This document shows, in pieces, positions 1 to 6,351 of a DNA stretch of 8,342 nucleotides. The first letter of the stretch is position 1. Each line of letters begins with the position of its first letter. The translations under genes and the position numbers were made by a program. Source of the stretch: Candidatus Krumholzibacteriia bacterium (GTDB lineage: Bacteria > Krumholzibacteriota > Krumholzibacteriia > LZORAL124-64-63); assembly GCA_014859985.1 (NCBI GenBank), contig JACZKN010000430.1, positions 1 to 8,342 on the forward strand, in the 5' to 3' direction. The notes beneath the pieces are model-generated. The model searched no databases and was not told the origin of the DNA. It worked only from the letters and a program-made list of their open reading frames with translations.

Positions 1-1
1 G

Positions 2-2323
2 TGGCAGGAGGGAGGCGTGCCCATCCCCACCTCCAACACCATGGAGAAGCCCATCTGCGTGGCCGACGGCCTGGGCGGCCTGATCGTCGTCTTCGAGCTC
101 GGCAACTACAACGCGGGCGTCGGCGCCCAGCGGTACGACGCCCTGGGCCGGCCCCTGTGGGGACCGGAGGGCGTGGTCGTCGCCCACGACGCCGCGACCG
201 CCCGGCGCACCCCCGTGGTGGCCGCGGACGGGCAGGGCGGCGCCTACGTCGCCTGGGAGGACGACATCCTGCCCACGGTGGACACCATCTACGCCCAGCA
301 CCTGCAGGCCGACGGAACCGCCTCCTGGACCGCCGGCGGGATCCCCCTGGTGACCGGCAACAACTTCGAGGTCAACAACGTGGCCGTCGCGCCCACGGCC
401 GACGGCGGCGCCGTGGTGGCCTGGAGCATCTGGTTCAATCCGACCTTCAGCGTGCGGGTGCAGAAGCTGACGACGGCCGGCCCGATCTGGGCCTACGGCG
501 GCGTGACCCTCGTGGGAGGCACCGACGGCATCCAGGTCGTGCGCGTGGCCGAACTCGTGGGCGGCCGCACGGTGGTGTGCTGGTCGAGCAGCCCCGTCGG
601 CGAGGAGGAGGCGGTCTGGCATTCCGGCCTGGACGGGAGCGGGAGCGTGATCTGGTCGCCCAGGTCGGTCTTCGGCACGGCCGGGAGCGAGCGGCTCGAG
701 GACGTGCTGGCCGACCCCCGGGGCGGCCTGTGGATATGCGCCAAGATCGACCTGGGCAACGGCGGGTTGGTGATGAACTACCTCCAGGAGAACGGCACCC
801 GCCTGGACGGCGACGGCGTCCCGCCCTCGGACGCCGTGAGCTTCCAGAGGGACGCGAGGCTGGCCCCGGCTCCCGACGGCGTCTGGATCGCCTGGTACGA
901 CACCCGCGGCGGTGATTCCCTCTACGCGCAGCGGCTGTCCATCGGGCTGACCCCGCTGCTGGACCCGGCAGGGGTGCCGGTGGTCGACAGCCCCAACGAC
1001 GTGGAGATGGGCGGCCTCGTGGCCGACGGCCGGGGCGGGGCGCTCGTCGCCTGGGAGGACCGCCGCTGGAGCCTCGATTTCGACGTCCTGGTGCAGAGGA
1101 TCGACGCCGCGGGCCAGACCCGCTGGGGCGATCCGGGCGTCTGCCTGCGGCTGAGCCTGGATGACAGCGACTCTCCCACCCTGGCGAGCGACGGCGAAGG
1201 CGGCCTGCTGGCCGCGTGGATCGAGGGCTCCGACGGCTATCCGCGGGTCCACGCCCAGCGCGTGGAGCGTTCGGGCCACTGGGGCTACCCCGCCCCGGCG
1301 GTGGCGGAGATCGCCGACGTGCCGGCCGACCAGGGGGGCGAGGTGCTCCTGTCCTGGGACGCCAGCCGGCTCGACACCTGGTCCGACCTGGGGGTGGCGT
1401 TCTACACCGTGTGGCGCGCCCTGCCCGAGGAGGCCCTGGCCGGTCGCGAGCCGGTGGCCGACTGGCTGGACGCGCTGGCCCCTGCCGACGGCGCCAAGGC
1501 CGTCGCGGCGCCGGTGGTGCGCGCCGAGGCGTCGGCCCTGGCCGACACCTACTGGCTGCTGCTGGACACGCTGGACGCCTGCCAGCTGCCGGGCTACGCC
1601 GCCGTCGTGCCCACGCTGGCCGACTCCACGGCCGCCGACCCGGCGGACCAGGTCTTCCAGGTGCTGGCCCACGGCGTCGAGGCCGGCGTCTGGTGGGCGT
1701 CCGAGCCGGCGGTCGGGCGCTCGGTGGACAACGTGGCGCCGGCGGCGCCCGCCCACCTGACCGGCACGGCGAACTACCAGCCGGTGGGCATGGAGCTGCG
1801 CTGGGCCCGGGTGGCGGCGCCGGACCTGGCGGCCTACGTGGTGCACCGCGGCACGACGGCGGACTTCGTCCCGGGCCGCGCCAGCGAGGTGGCCGTGGTG
1901 GCGGACACCACGTGCTTCGATGCGGGCTGGGGTCTGGACGCCGACGCCTACTACAAGGTGGCGGCGGTGGACGTCCACGGGAACGCCAGCGCCTACGCGC
2001 TGCTGGCGCCCTCCGCCCTGTCCGCCGTGGGCGACGCGCCGCCGGCGCAGACGCGGCTGGCGGCCAACGCTCCCAATCCGTTCAACCCCGCGACCGTCAT
2101 CCGCTACGAGGTGGGGACGGCCGGACCGGTGCGGCTGCGGGTCTACGACGCGGCCGGCCGGCTGGTGCGGACGCTGCTGGACGCGCACCACGAGCCCGGC
2201 CCGGGCGCCTCGCGCTGGGACGGTTGCGACGCCGCCGGCCGACCGGTGGCCAGCGGCGTGTACCTGTACCGGCTGGAGACGGCGGACCGGGTCCTGACCC
2301 GGCCCATGACGCTGCTCAAGTGA
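2..2323 (+). CDS. Secreted repeat / Fn3 / FlgD-Ig C-terminal domain protein, 5'-truncated by the window
   Basis: The frame is open to the left edge and reads WQEGGVPIP before the first possible start (GTG at 17), in phase with the repeat pattern, so the true start lies upstream. Numbering from that GTG, about eight repeats of 51-56 residues carry a 'DGxGGxxVAWED' core near residues 17, 71, 127, 182, 233, 286, 337 and 392, often followed by 'AQRxDxxGxxxW'. This looks like beta-propeller blades. Two fibronectin-III-like regions follow (about 425-570 and 573-672). The C-terminus (about 680-768) is a FlgD-Ig-like domain opening with LAANAPNPFNPATVIRY and ending SGVYLYRLE...MTLLK. In FCB bacteria such C-terminal domains mark exported proteins, often type IX secretion cargo or cell-surface proteins. 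The role of the repeat part is unknown. The gene is extremely GC-rich, which creates long shadow frames. Confidence is high for the gene and its architecture, low for function. Confidence 0.9.
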   Translation, partial: WQEGGVPIPTSNTMEKPICVADGLGGLIVVFELGNYNAGVGAQRYDALGRPLWGPEGVVVAHDAATARRTPVVAADGQGGAYVAWEDDILPTVDTIYAQHLQADGTASWTAGGIPLVTGNNFEVNNVAVAPTADGGAVVAWSIWFNPTFSVRVQKLTTAGPIWAYGGVTLVGGTDGIQVVRVAELVGGRTVVCWSSSPVGEEEAVWHSGLDGSGSVIWSPRSVFGTAGSERLEDVLADPRGGLWICAKIDLGNGGLVMNYLQENGTRLDGDGVPPSDAVSFQRDARLAPAPDGVWIAWYDTRGGDSLYAQRLSIGLTPLLDPAGVPVVDSPNDVEMGGLVADGRGGALVAWEDRRWSLDFDVLVQRIDAAGQTRWGDPGVCLRLSLDDSDSPTLASDGEGGLLAAWIEGSDGYPRVHAQRVERSGHWGYPAPAVAEIADVPADQGGEVLLSWDASRLDTWSDLGVAFYTVWRALPEEALAGREPVADWLDALAPADGAKAVAAPVVRAEASALADTYWLLLDTLDACQLPGYAAVVPTLADSTAADPADQVFQVLAHGVEAGVWWASEPAVGRSVDNVAPAAPAHLTGTANYQPVGMELRWARVAAPDLAAYVVHRGTTADFVPGRASEVAVVADTTCFDAGWGLDADAYYKVAAVDVHGNASAYALLAPSALSAVGDAPPAQTRLAANAPNPFNPATVIRYEVGTAGPVRLRVYDAAGRLVRTLLDAHHEPGPGASRWDGCDAAGRPVASGVYLYRLETADRVLTRPMTLLK

Positions 2324-2351
2324 TATGGAACGGCTCGTCGACCATCAGTCG

Positions 2352-2681
2352 TTTTCTCCTTGGCCCCGGGCGCCAACTGCACAGCCTGCGCTCATCGTCG
2401 GCGAAGCCGACGGTCGTCGGCTACGCTGGCGACAACTTGCGCCGGGCGGTGACCGCGTCGGCCGGCCCTGCGGGAGCAACGCTGCAGGTGATCGAGCGGA
2501 TCCGCACCCACATCGGCGCGCCTGTCACGCCGCCGGCGATGCCGGCGGTATCATCCACCTGAAACGGACCGGGCGCCGCATCCGCTTCCAGATCGATCTG
2601 GACCGGGCCCGGGCCAGCCGACTCGTACTCAGCTCGCAGGTTCTCGCCCTGGCGACGAAGGTCGTGGACTCGCGCGATTGA
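2352..2681 (+). pseudogene. Degraded YfiR-family (DUF4154) periplasmic protein gene
   Basis: No intact frame spans this stretch, but pieces of a YfiR-like protein appear in the right order. Frame A (codons starting 2352) gives FSPWP, like the family's early 'F..WP' motif. Frame B (codons starting 2407) gives PTVVGYAGDNLRRAV...LQVIERIR, matching the 'vigvlGDnp..eaL...plvvrri' segment. Frame A (about 2512-2681) then gives RACH followed directly by GDAGGIIHL, RRIRFQIDLDRAR and LVLSSQVLALA and a stop. The last part closely follows the family C-terminus 'GGMI..v..grvRFeInL.aAr.agL.iSSqLLrLA'. About 30 residues normally found between the 'CHvlF' and 'GGmI' motifs are missing, and the signal peptide is not recognisable. 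YfiR proteins are periplasmic repressors of the diguanylate cyclase YfiN. At least two frameshifts and a deletion argue for decay rather than sequencing error. Confidence 0.5.
2530..2548. repeat. Perfect 8-bp inverted repeat with 3-nt loop
   Basis: CCGCCGGC, GAT, GCCGGCGG form a perfect hairpin-capable palindrome. It lies where the YfiR relic has lost its internal segment. There is no T-tract on either side, so it does not look like an intrinsic terminator. It may be a deletion scar or simply GC-rich sequence. Confidence 0.35.
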
Positions 2682-2989
2682 CCGCTGGCGCCGACCGGAC
2701 ACGGGCTGCGCACGGTCTTGTCGTCGGGCGCGACCTCTTGCGGATAGCCGTCGTTCGACGGTGAGCCCTACCTCCTCTTCCAGTTCCCGCCGGCCGCAGG
2801 ATCGGCCGATGTCCATTCCCCGCGGGAGTTCCGCCGCGTGCGCGATGGCGAGCTCCGGCGTCTTGGAGTAGGTTGTATCGCCAATCACTGAAAACACGGC
2901 CCGGTACCCGCACCGAACGAAACGCTCCAAGTGATCGTACCGGTTTCGAGAACAGCACTCCCGATCCGTTCACCTGAAAGGAATCGACG
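2682..2989. other. Gene-poor spacer with possible minus-strand coding relic and the leader of the next gene
   Basis: No intact gene is supported here. On the minus strand, a frame starting with TTG at 2930 gives a protein-like stretch (YRAVFSVIGDTTY, PELAIAHAAELPRG, RRELEEEVGLTVE). REL-EEEVGL (2763-2789) fits the end of the Nudix box REUxEExGU. The upstream part of that box (GX5E at its usual spacing) is absent. After about 2755 a different minus frame (GYPQEVAPDDKTVRSPCPVG) looks more coding-like, with GC-rich third positions, suggesting a frameshifted relic. The 3' end holds the 5' leader of the lipoprotein gene. No confident promoter was found. Confidence 0.25.
2976..2982 (+). promoter_or_regulatory. 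Ribosome binding site of the duplicated-domain lipoprotein gene
   Basis: GAAAGGA sits 7 bases before the ATG at 2990. It fixes that start, which is also where the lipoprotein signal peptide begins. Confidence 0.7.
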
Positions 2990-4306
2990 ATGTCGTACCC
3001 CCGTGGATTGCGGTATCTATCCCTCGCCTTGATCCTCGTTCCGGCGCTCTTCGCCTTCACGGCCTGCGATTCCGACAGCGAAAGCACGACCGGGCCCGAA
3101 ACCCCCTCCGACCCGACCAAGGGGGACCTGGAAGTCTCCATCGTCGAGGTCGGCGAGGGAACGGACGCTGACGGATACACGCTTCAGATCGACGGCACTC
3201 CGGCCGCGATCCAGGCCGGCATGCCGCTGCGGGTCGATCAACTGGCTCCCGGCGCGCACACGCTCCAGCTCGAAGGCCTGGGCCCGGATTGCCGGGTTCT
3301 CGGTGCCAATCCCCGCGAGGTGACGGTGACGGCGGGTGGCGAAACCCGGGCGCTGTTCGAGGTCGCCTGTGGTGGGGATCTGGTGATCGGCCGGGCCGGC
3401 ATCGGTCTGAGCGGCGCGTACGACCAGTACGATCCCCCGACGACCGTCGAGATCAGCGTGGTCTTCGGCAGTCCCAATCCCTTCGATGGAATCGTGCTGA
3501 CTCCCGCGGATCTCGGCGTGGTGACCACGATCGATTCCGGCGCCAGCTATGATGCCCTGTTGGCCCTGTTGACCAACGGCGAACCGGACGTGATCGAGAC
3601 CTGGTGCCGGGTGCCCGGGATTGCTGGCGTCGGCACACACAGGAGCGATTTCGACCTGCCGAGTTTCCTCTCGGACAGCGACTTCGCGGGCGCTTCGATC
3701 CAGTCGATTTCGATCCGCCTGGACCGCTACGACGTGGTCTCGTTCGGAGACGATCTCGGGTTTTCCTATGATATCGAGCTTTCGTTGCGGTTCCACGGCG
3801 ATCCCCCGTCGACGGCGAGGGTACTCGGCTCCTTCGGCGGCCAACTGGAGGGGACGGCACCCATCGACGCGCCGACCGACAGTACCGCGGCGTTCTCTTT
3901 CGGGGTCGGGCTCGATCCGGAGACCGAGCTGGTGGTGGGCGACGTGTTCGACGGCGTCGCATTCGATCCGTCCGATCAGAGTCGGCGGTTTCTGGTCGGT
4001 GTGAACGATGATGCCGATTTCGACGCCCTGCTCGCCGCCCTGACCAACGGCGTCGACGACTGCCTGGGCTTCCGATTGTCGATCGACGTTGCCGAGGTCG
4101 TGCACTCCGGCTGTATTGCGGAATCCGAGATCGTGCACGTCGGCGACGGCCCCGACTTCGCCGGGGCCACGATCACCGGCGTTCGGCTGGTCGTCGAGGA
4201 ATACGCTTTCGGATATGTGACGAAGGCGGGGGAGAAGTCCGAGGACTACTTCATAGATTACCGCCTGGAGGTGGTCGGGATCCCGGCTGCGGATCCCCTC
4301 CGATAG
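2990..4306 (+). CDS. Lipoprotein with an internally duplicated domain, function unknown
   Basis: 438 residues. It begins with a lipoprotein signal peptide: basic MSYPRGLRY, hydrophobic core to residue 24, then a lipobox ending AFTAC with Cys26 as the lipidation site. An acidic, Ser/Thr/Pro linker (about 27-45) suits a protein tethered to a membrane. Residues about 46-130 form a small beta domain (GDLEVSIVEVG, DGYTLQIDGTPA, LAPGAHTLQLEGL, CRVLGANPREVTVTAGG) of a type often seen in lipoproteins of Gemmatimonadota and FCB-like genomes. The rest is two copies of one unit. Copy 1 has FDGIVLTPAD (from 165) and YDALLALLTNG (from 187). Copy 2 has FDGVAFDPSD (from 320) and FDALLAALTNG (from 344). Each is followed by 'DFAGAsI..i.i' and an alternating beta pattern, with an offset of about 155-157 residues. 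No catalytic motif is visible. It stands alone, convergent with the metallopeptidase gene 10 bp downstream. A surface or periplasmic binding role is only a guess. Confidence 0.88.
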   Translation: MSYPRGLRYLSLALILVPALFAFTACDSDSESTTGPETPSDPTKGDLEVSIVEVGEGTDADGYTLQIDGTPAAIQAGMPLRVDQLAPGAHTLQLEGLGPDCRVLGANPREVTVTAGGETRALFEVACGGDLVIGRAGIGLSGAYDQYDPPTTVEISVVFGSPNPFDGIVLTPADLGVVTTIDSGASYDALLALLTNGEPDVIETWCRVPGIAGVGTHRSDFDLPSFLSDSDFAGASIQSISIRLDRYDVVSFGDDLGFSYDIELSLRFHGDPPSTARVLGSFGGQLEGTAPIDAPTDSTAAFSFGVGLDPETELVVGDVFDGVAFDPSDQSRRFLVGVNDDADFDALLAALTNGVDDCLGFRLSIDVAEVVHSGCIAESEIVHVGDGPDFAGATITGVRLVVEEYAFGYVTKAGEKSEDYFIDYRLEVVGIPAADPLR

Positions 4307-4320
4307 GTTCAGGAGCCTAT
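4303..4320. terminator. Candidate bidirectional terminator hairpin between convergent genes
   Basis: ATAGGTTC and GAGCCTAT pair over about 7-8 bp (one T-G wobble) with a very short loop. The arms overlap the stop codons of both convergent genes. Only a short T run (TTT) follows on the plus strand, and the minus side lacks a good T-tract, so it may be a weak terminator or chance. Confidence 0.3.
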
Positions 4321-5192
4321 TTGGTCGGTAAGCGATCGGACGCCCTATCAAGCCTGCTTCGCCACAGCGTCCAGACATCAAGACCACTTCGGCCGACTGA
4401 GCTCAGCAGCGCTTCGTTCGAGCGTTCGAGTGCGTCACGTGGAGAGCGCTTCGCTGCGTTCCGTAAAACATCCCGCAACGACTCGTCACCGTACTCCTCC
4501 GCCACGAAGCCAACTAATGAAGCCGATTGCAGGTACGCAAGGAGGACGTCGGTAGCGTCGCCGATGTCCTCCAACGCCGCCAGTTCGCACCAAGCGTACG
4601 GTTCACCTCCGGCCAGATGATCCCGCAGGGAATCGTCAATTCTCCCCCCTGGATAGCCGAAATTCCGCAGAGCATCGGCACCCAGGAGCGCCGAGACATA
4701 GACCGCGAAGCCCTCGTCCCACATCGCCGGCAGCAACCCGATCTGGTAGAGCGCGATGTGCGCCAACTCGTGGTAAGAATCAACCTGGATAGAATCGTTG
4801 AGGACTTCGATCACCGTAGTGCCGACGCCCCAACCCAATCCCCGGTGCCCGGTCTGCGTGAACTTGGTTGGCTCGTCTGGGTAGAATATCAAATTCACTG
4901 AATCCGGCGGTGTGACTTCGAGTAGATTGCACAGCACAGCGAAAGCCTGATGGCGACTGGCCAGGATCGAATCTATTCCAGCTGCCGCGACCGATCCGCG
5001 CCAAGCGTGGACACGGAGGGGGGCGCGGCTCCTACTGACATAATCTCCTACCGCAAGAAGGGCTTGCGGATCCGACGTCTGGCCGCTGAATGACGCAGCC
5101 GGAAACCACGCGACCAGTAGGGGAACCAGAAAGGCGGCCAGTACATATAGCTGGCACATGTAAGAAATTCCCAGTTCGAGGCGTCTGCTCAT
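4317..5192 (-). CDS. Gluzincin (HExxH) metallopeptidase, peptidase MA-like, exported
   Basis: 291 residues. HELAH at 141-145 provides two zinc-binding histidines and the catalytic Glu142. WDEGFAVYVS puts the third ligand at Glu160, the usual spacing for gluzincins of the peptidase MA clan. The following part (about 218-280: AYLQSASLVGFVAEEYG, then LRDVLRNAAKRSPRDAL and VWTLWRSRL) follows the C-terminal pattern of the peptidase_MA_2 family, where a helix pair precedes a 'W...L' end. A hydrophobic stretch at about 12-32 acts as a signal peptide or anchor, so it should work outside the cytoplasm. Substrate unknown. The ATG at 5192 has GGAG 9 bases upstream. Met12 is a less likely start. It follows the attC at 5244-5341 as a cassette gene would, but has no attC of its own. 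Its stop is 10 bp from that of the convergent lipoprotein gene. Confidence 0.85.
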   Translation of the reverse strand: MSRRLELGISYMCQLYVLAAFLVPLLVAWFPAASFSGQTSDPQALLAVGDYVSRSRAPLRVHAWRGSVAAAGIDSILASRHQAFAVLCNLLEVTPPDSVNLIFYPDEPTKFTQTGHRGLGWGVGTTVIEVLNDSIQVDSYHELAHIALYQIGLLPAMWDEGFAVYVSALLGADALRNFGYPGGRIDDSLRDHLAGGEPYAWCELAALEDIGDATDVLLAYLQSASLVGFVAEEYGDESLRDVLRNAAKRSPRDALERSNEALLSSVGRSGLDVWTLWRSRLDRASDRLPTK

Positions 5193-5243
5193 CCAGAATT
5201 CTCCGTGTATTATGGCTGTTTGATTCGCCCGTATTGCCTCGAC
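5193..5243 (-). promoter_or_regulatory. Leader of the metallopeptidase gene
   Basis: 51 bases between the attC core and the metallopeptidase ATG, read on the minus strand. It holds the ribosome site GGAG and an AT-rich CATAAT that could serve as a -10 element. No convincing -35 partner was seen, so a cassette-borne promoter is only possible. Confidence 0.25.
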
Positions 5244-5341
5244 ACCTAACGTTTGGCTTCACCTGCAAGCGTGGCTGGCGCGGCCCTGGCCCCGCCAGGG
5301 ACGTGACAGACGCGATTGACAGGTAGAAGCTCTTGTTAGGC
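5244..5341 (-). other. attC recombination site of the small lipoprotein cassette
   Basis: 98 bp bounded by ACCTAAC (5244-5250) and GTTAGGC (5335-5341), which fit RYYYAAC and GTTRRRY. Inner arms pair (plus TTCACCTG with CAGGTAGAA). The centre is CCCTGGC, CCC, GCCAGGG. Read on the minus strand, the left arm GCTTCTACCTG has one base (T) more than the right arm. This is the extrahelical-base asymmetry that gives attC its direction, so the site points with the minus-strand genes. It shares GGCGCGGC and GTGACA around the central stem with the other two sites. It begins 31 bp past the stop of the 171-residue lipoprotein gene. Confidence 0.85.
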
Positions 5342-5372
5342 AATCGGCCATCACTGCCAATGTTAGCGAATA

Positions 5373-5888
5373 CTATTCAATAAGTTTGGCAAGTTCCTCA
5401 ACAATTGCTTCCCCTTTTACACGATTTCCCTTGTCATCGATACCGACATAGAACCATTTGGTCTTTCCTGGCCGCAGGCAATTGCTGCCGACCCAATTTG
5501 ATGGGTCGGAAAATTCATTCTCCGAGGTCACCGTCCCTCCGGGACAGGAATACCATTCCGCAAAGTCATTTTGCGTAAAAAATTTCTTCGTGAAATTCCC
5601 CAACACCCATCGGCCATTTTCCTCCATTAGGGAACCGAATTCCTGAATGGTAACCGCCGCTCCGGTAGACCGAACGGTTGTCTTAAAGGTCCACGTATAT
5701 TTGTAGCCGCTAGCCCCTGTACTGTCCGCAAGGACCGTATCTGGTGTGTGAACAACTTCTAGCCCAATTGGGAGAGAGTCCAAGTCCAAAAGTTCAAATG
5801 GTAAAAGTTCCTCAGCCTCAGGTGTTTTTGAGCCGCACCCACCACTAAGGGCAACAAGCAGAGCCACAAACCCTAGATACATTTTCAT
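5373..5888 (-). CDS. Small lipoprotein of unknown function, integron cassette gene
   Basis: 171 residues. The N-terminus MKMYLGFVALLVALSGGC is a lipoprotein signal with Cys18 as the lipidation site (LSGGC, a slightly loose lipobox), followed by a Glu-rich linker. The mature part looks like one compact beta-rich domain: YKYTWTFKTTVRS (62-74), VTIQEFGSLMEENGRWVLG (79-97), FAEWYSC, NWVGSNC and TKWFYVGIDDKGNRVKGE. Two cysteines, 115 and 137, could form a disulfide outside the cytoplasm. I do not recognise the family. AAGGGTG lies 7-8 bases before the ATG. It is a complete cassette: the upstream attC core ends just before its leader, and its own attC starts 31 bp after its stop. It is the least GC-rich gene in the window, consistent with acquisition from elsewhere. 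No room exists for a promoter upstream except inside the neighbouring attC. Confidence 0.85.
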   Translation of the reverse strand: MKMYLGFVALLVALSGGCGSKTPEAEELLPFELLDLDSLPIGLEVVHTPDTVLADSTGASGYKYTWTFKTTVRSTGAAVTIQEFGSLMEENGRWVLGNFTKKFFTQNDFAEWYSCPGGTVTSENEFSDPSNWVGSNCLRPGKTKWFYVGIDDKGNRVKGEAIVEELAKLIE

Positions 5889-5905
5889 AATACACCCTTT
5901 GATTT

Positions 5906-6006
5906 GCCTAACACCTTGGCGTCAAGCTGCGGGCGGTTCTGGCGCGGCTCATGGCTCTGCATGAGCCGTGACAGAGCCGACTGTCAGCTTGAACGGCTTG
6001 TTAAAT
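5906..6006 (-). other. attC recombination site of the HD-phosphohydrolase cassette
   Basis: 101 bp bounded by GCCTAAC (5906-5912) and GTTAAAT (6000-6006). On the plus strand it folds as nested stems: CAAGCTG with CAGCTTG, GGTTCTG with CAGAGCC (one wobble), and CGGCTCATG with CATGAGCCG closing a 6-base loop. A GCG / TGA internal loop separates the last two. The minus-strand left arm GTTCAAGCTG has one extra T over the opposite GTCAAGCTG, orienting the site on the minus strand. The target duplication of the IS (6004-6007) overlaps the GTTAAAT core, so the site's former neighbour, the HD gene, is now 1.2 kb away. Confidence 0.88.
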
Positions 6007-6007
6007 A
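6004..6007. repeat. Left target-site duplication AATA
   Basis: AATA directly precedes the IS left end and is repeated directly after the right end. Four bases is the usual duplication length for the IS407 group. It overlaps the attC core. Confidence 0.85.
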
Positions 6008-6019
6008 TGACCTTCCCCC
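6008..6019 (+). repeat. IS left inverted repeat
   Basis: TGACCTTCCCCC, perfectly matched in inverted form at 7208-7219. Confidence 0.93.
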
Positions 6020-6078
6020 CAAAAACTGATCCAAGCCGGGTGTGGTTTTCCTGCTAGACTTCAGTCTGGGAGGCGACC

Positions 6079-6351
6079 ATGCGTGCGAAGCGTTTTACCG
6101 AGGAACAGATCATTCGCATTCTGCAGGAGGGGGAGGCCGGGGCGTCGACGAAGGATCTCTGCCGCCGGCACGGGATCAGCGACCAGACGTTCTACCGTTG
6201 GCGGCGGAAGTACGGCGGTCTGGAAGTGCAGGATGCCAAGCGGCTGAAGGCCCTCGAGGACGAGAACCGGAAGCTGAAGCAGTTGCTGGCGGACCAGATC
6301 CTGGACAACCAGGCCCTACGGGTGATGCTCGATACAGCAAAAAAACTCTAG
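6079..6351 (+). CDS. IS3-family transposase OrfA
   Basis: 90 residues. Residues about 5-50 form the helix-turn-helix that binds the IS ends (RFTEEQIIRILQEGEAG, then DLCRRHGISDQTFYRWRRKYGG). A leucine-zipper-like coiled coil follows (KRLKALEDENRKLKQLLADQ), used in these proteins to dimerise. The ATG has GGGAGG about 6 bases upstream. It ends at TAG just after an A7 run at 6339-6345, where ribosomes can slip back one base and continue into orfB. OrfA alone usually acts as a regulator; the OrfAB fusion is the active transposase. Confidence 0.95.
   Translation: MRAKRFTEEQIIRILQEGEAGASTKDLCRRHGISDQTFYRWRRKYGGLEVQDAKRLKALEDENRKLKQLLADQILDNQALRVMLDTAKKL
6339..6345 (+). promoter_or_regulatory. Programmed -1 frameshift site (A AAA AAA)
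   Basis: A7 reads as GCA AAA AAA in the orfA frame and re-pairs as AAA AAA one base back, entering the orfB frame. orfA stops 3 bases later. This matches the slippery heptamers of IS3-family elements and would yield a fused protein of about 375 residues. Confidence 0.8.

Noticed and set aside
2530..2548. Palindrome as terminator of the repeat-protein gene
   Set aside because: It is about 200 bp downstream of the stop, lacks a T-tract and lies inside the YfiR relic.
1..2562. Long open frames overlapping the repeat-protein gene (1-915, 1161-1760, 1216-2562, 1920-2297 and minus-strand ones)
   Set aside because: Their translations are Arg/Gly/Pro/Ala-rich and without domain patterns. They are shadows of very GC-rich DNA, whereas the chosen frame shows repeats, Fn3 and FlgD-Ig motifs.
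3017..4387. 456-codon minus-strand frame opposite the lipoprotein gene
   Set aside because: It lacks recognisable motifs. The plus frame has a ribosome site, signal peptide, lipobox and internal duplication.
5355..5372. GTTAGCG near 5362 as an additional attC core
   Set aside because: It is a lone core-like heptamer without a paired arm or hairpin between the gene stop and the real attC.
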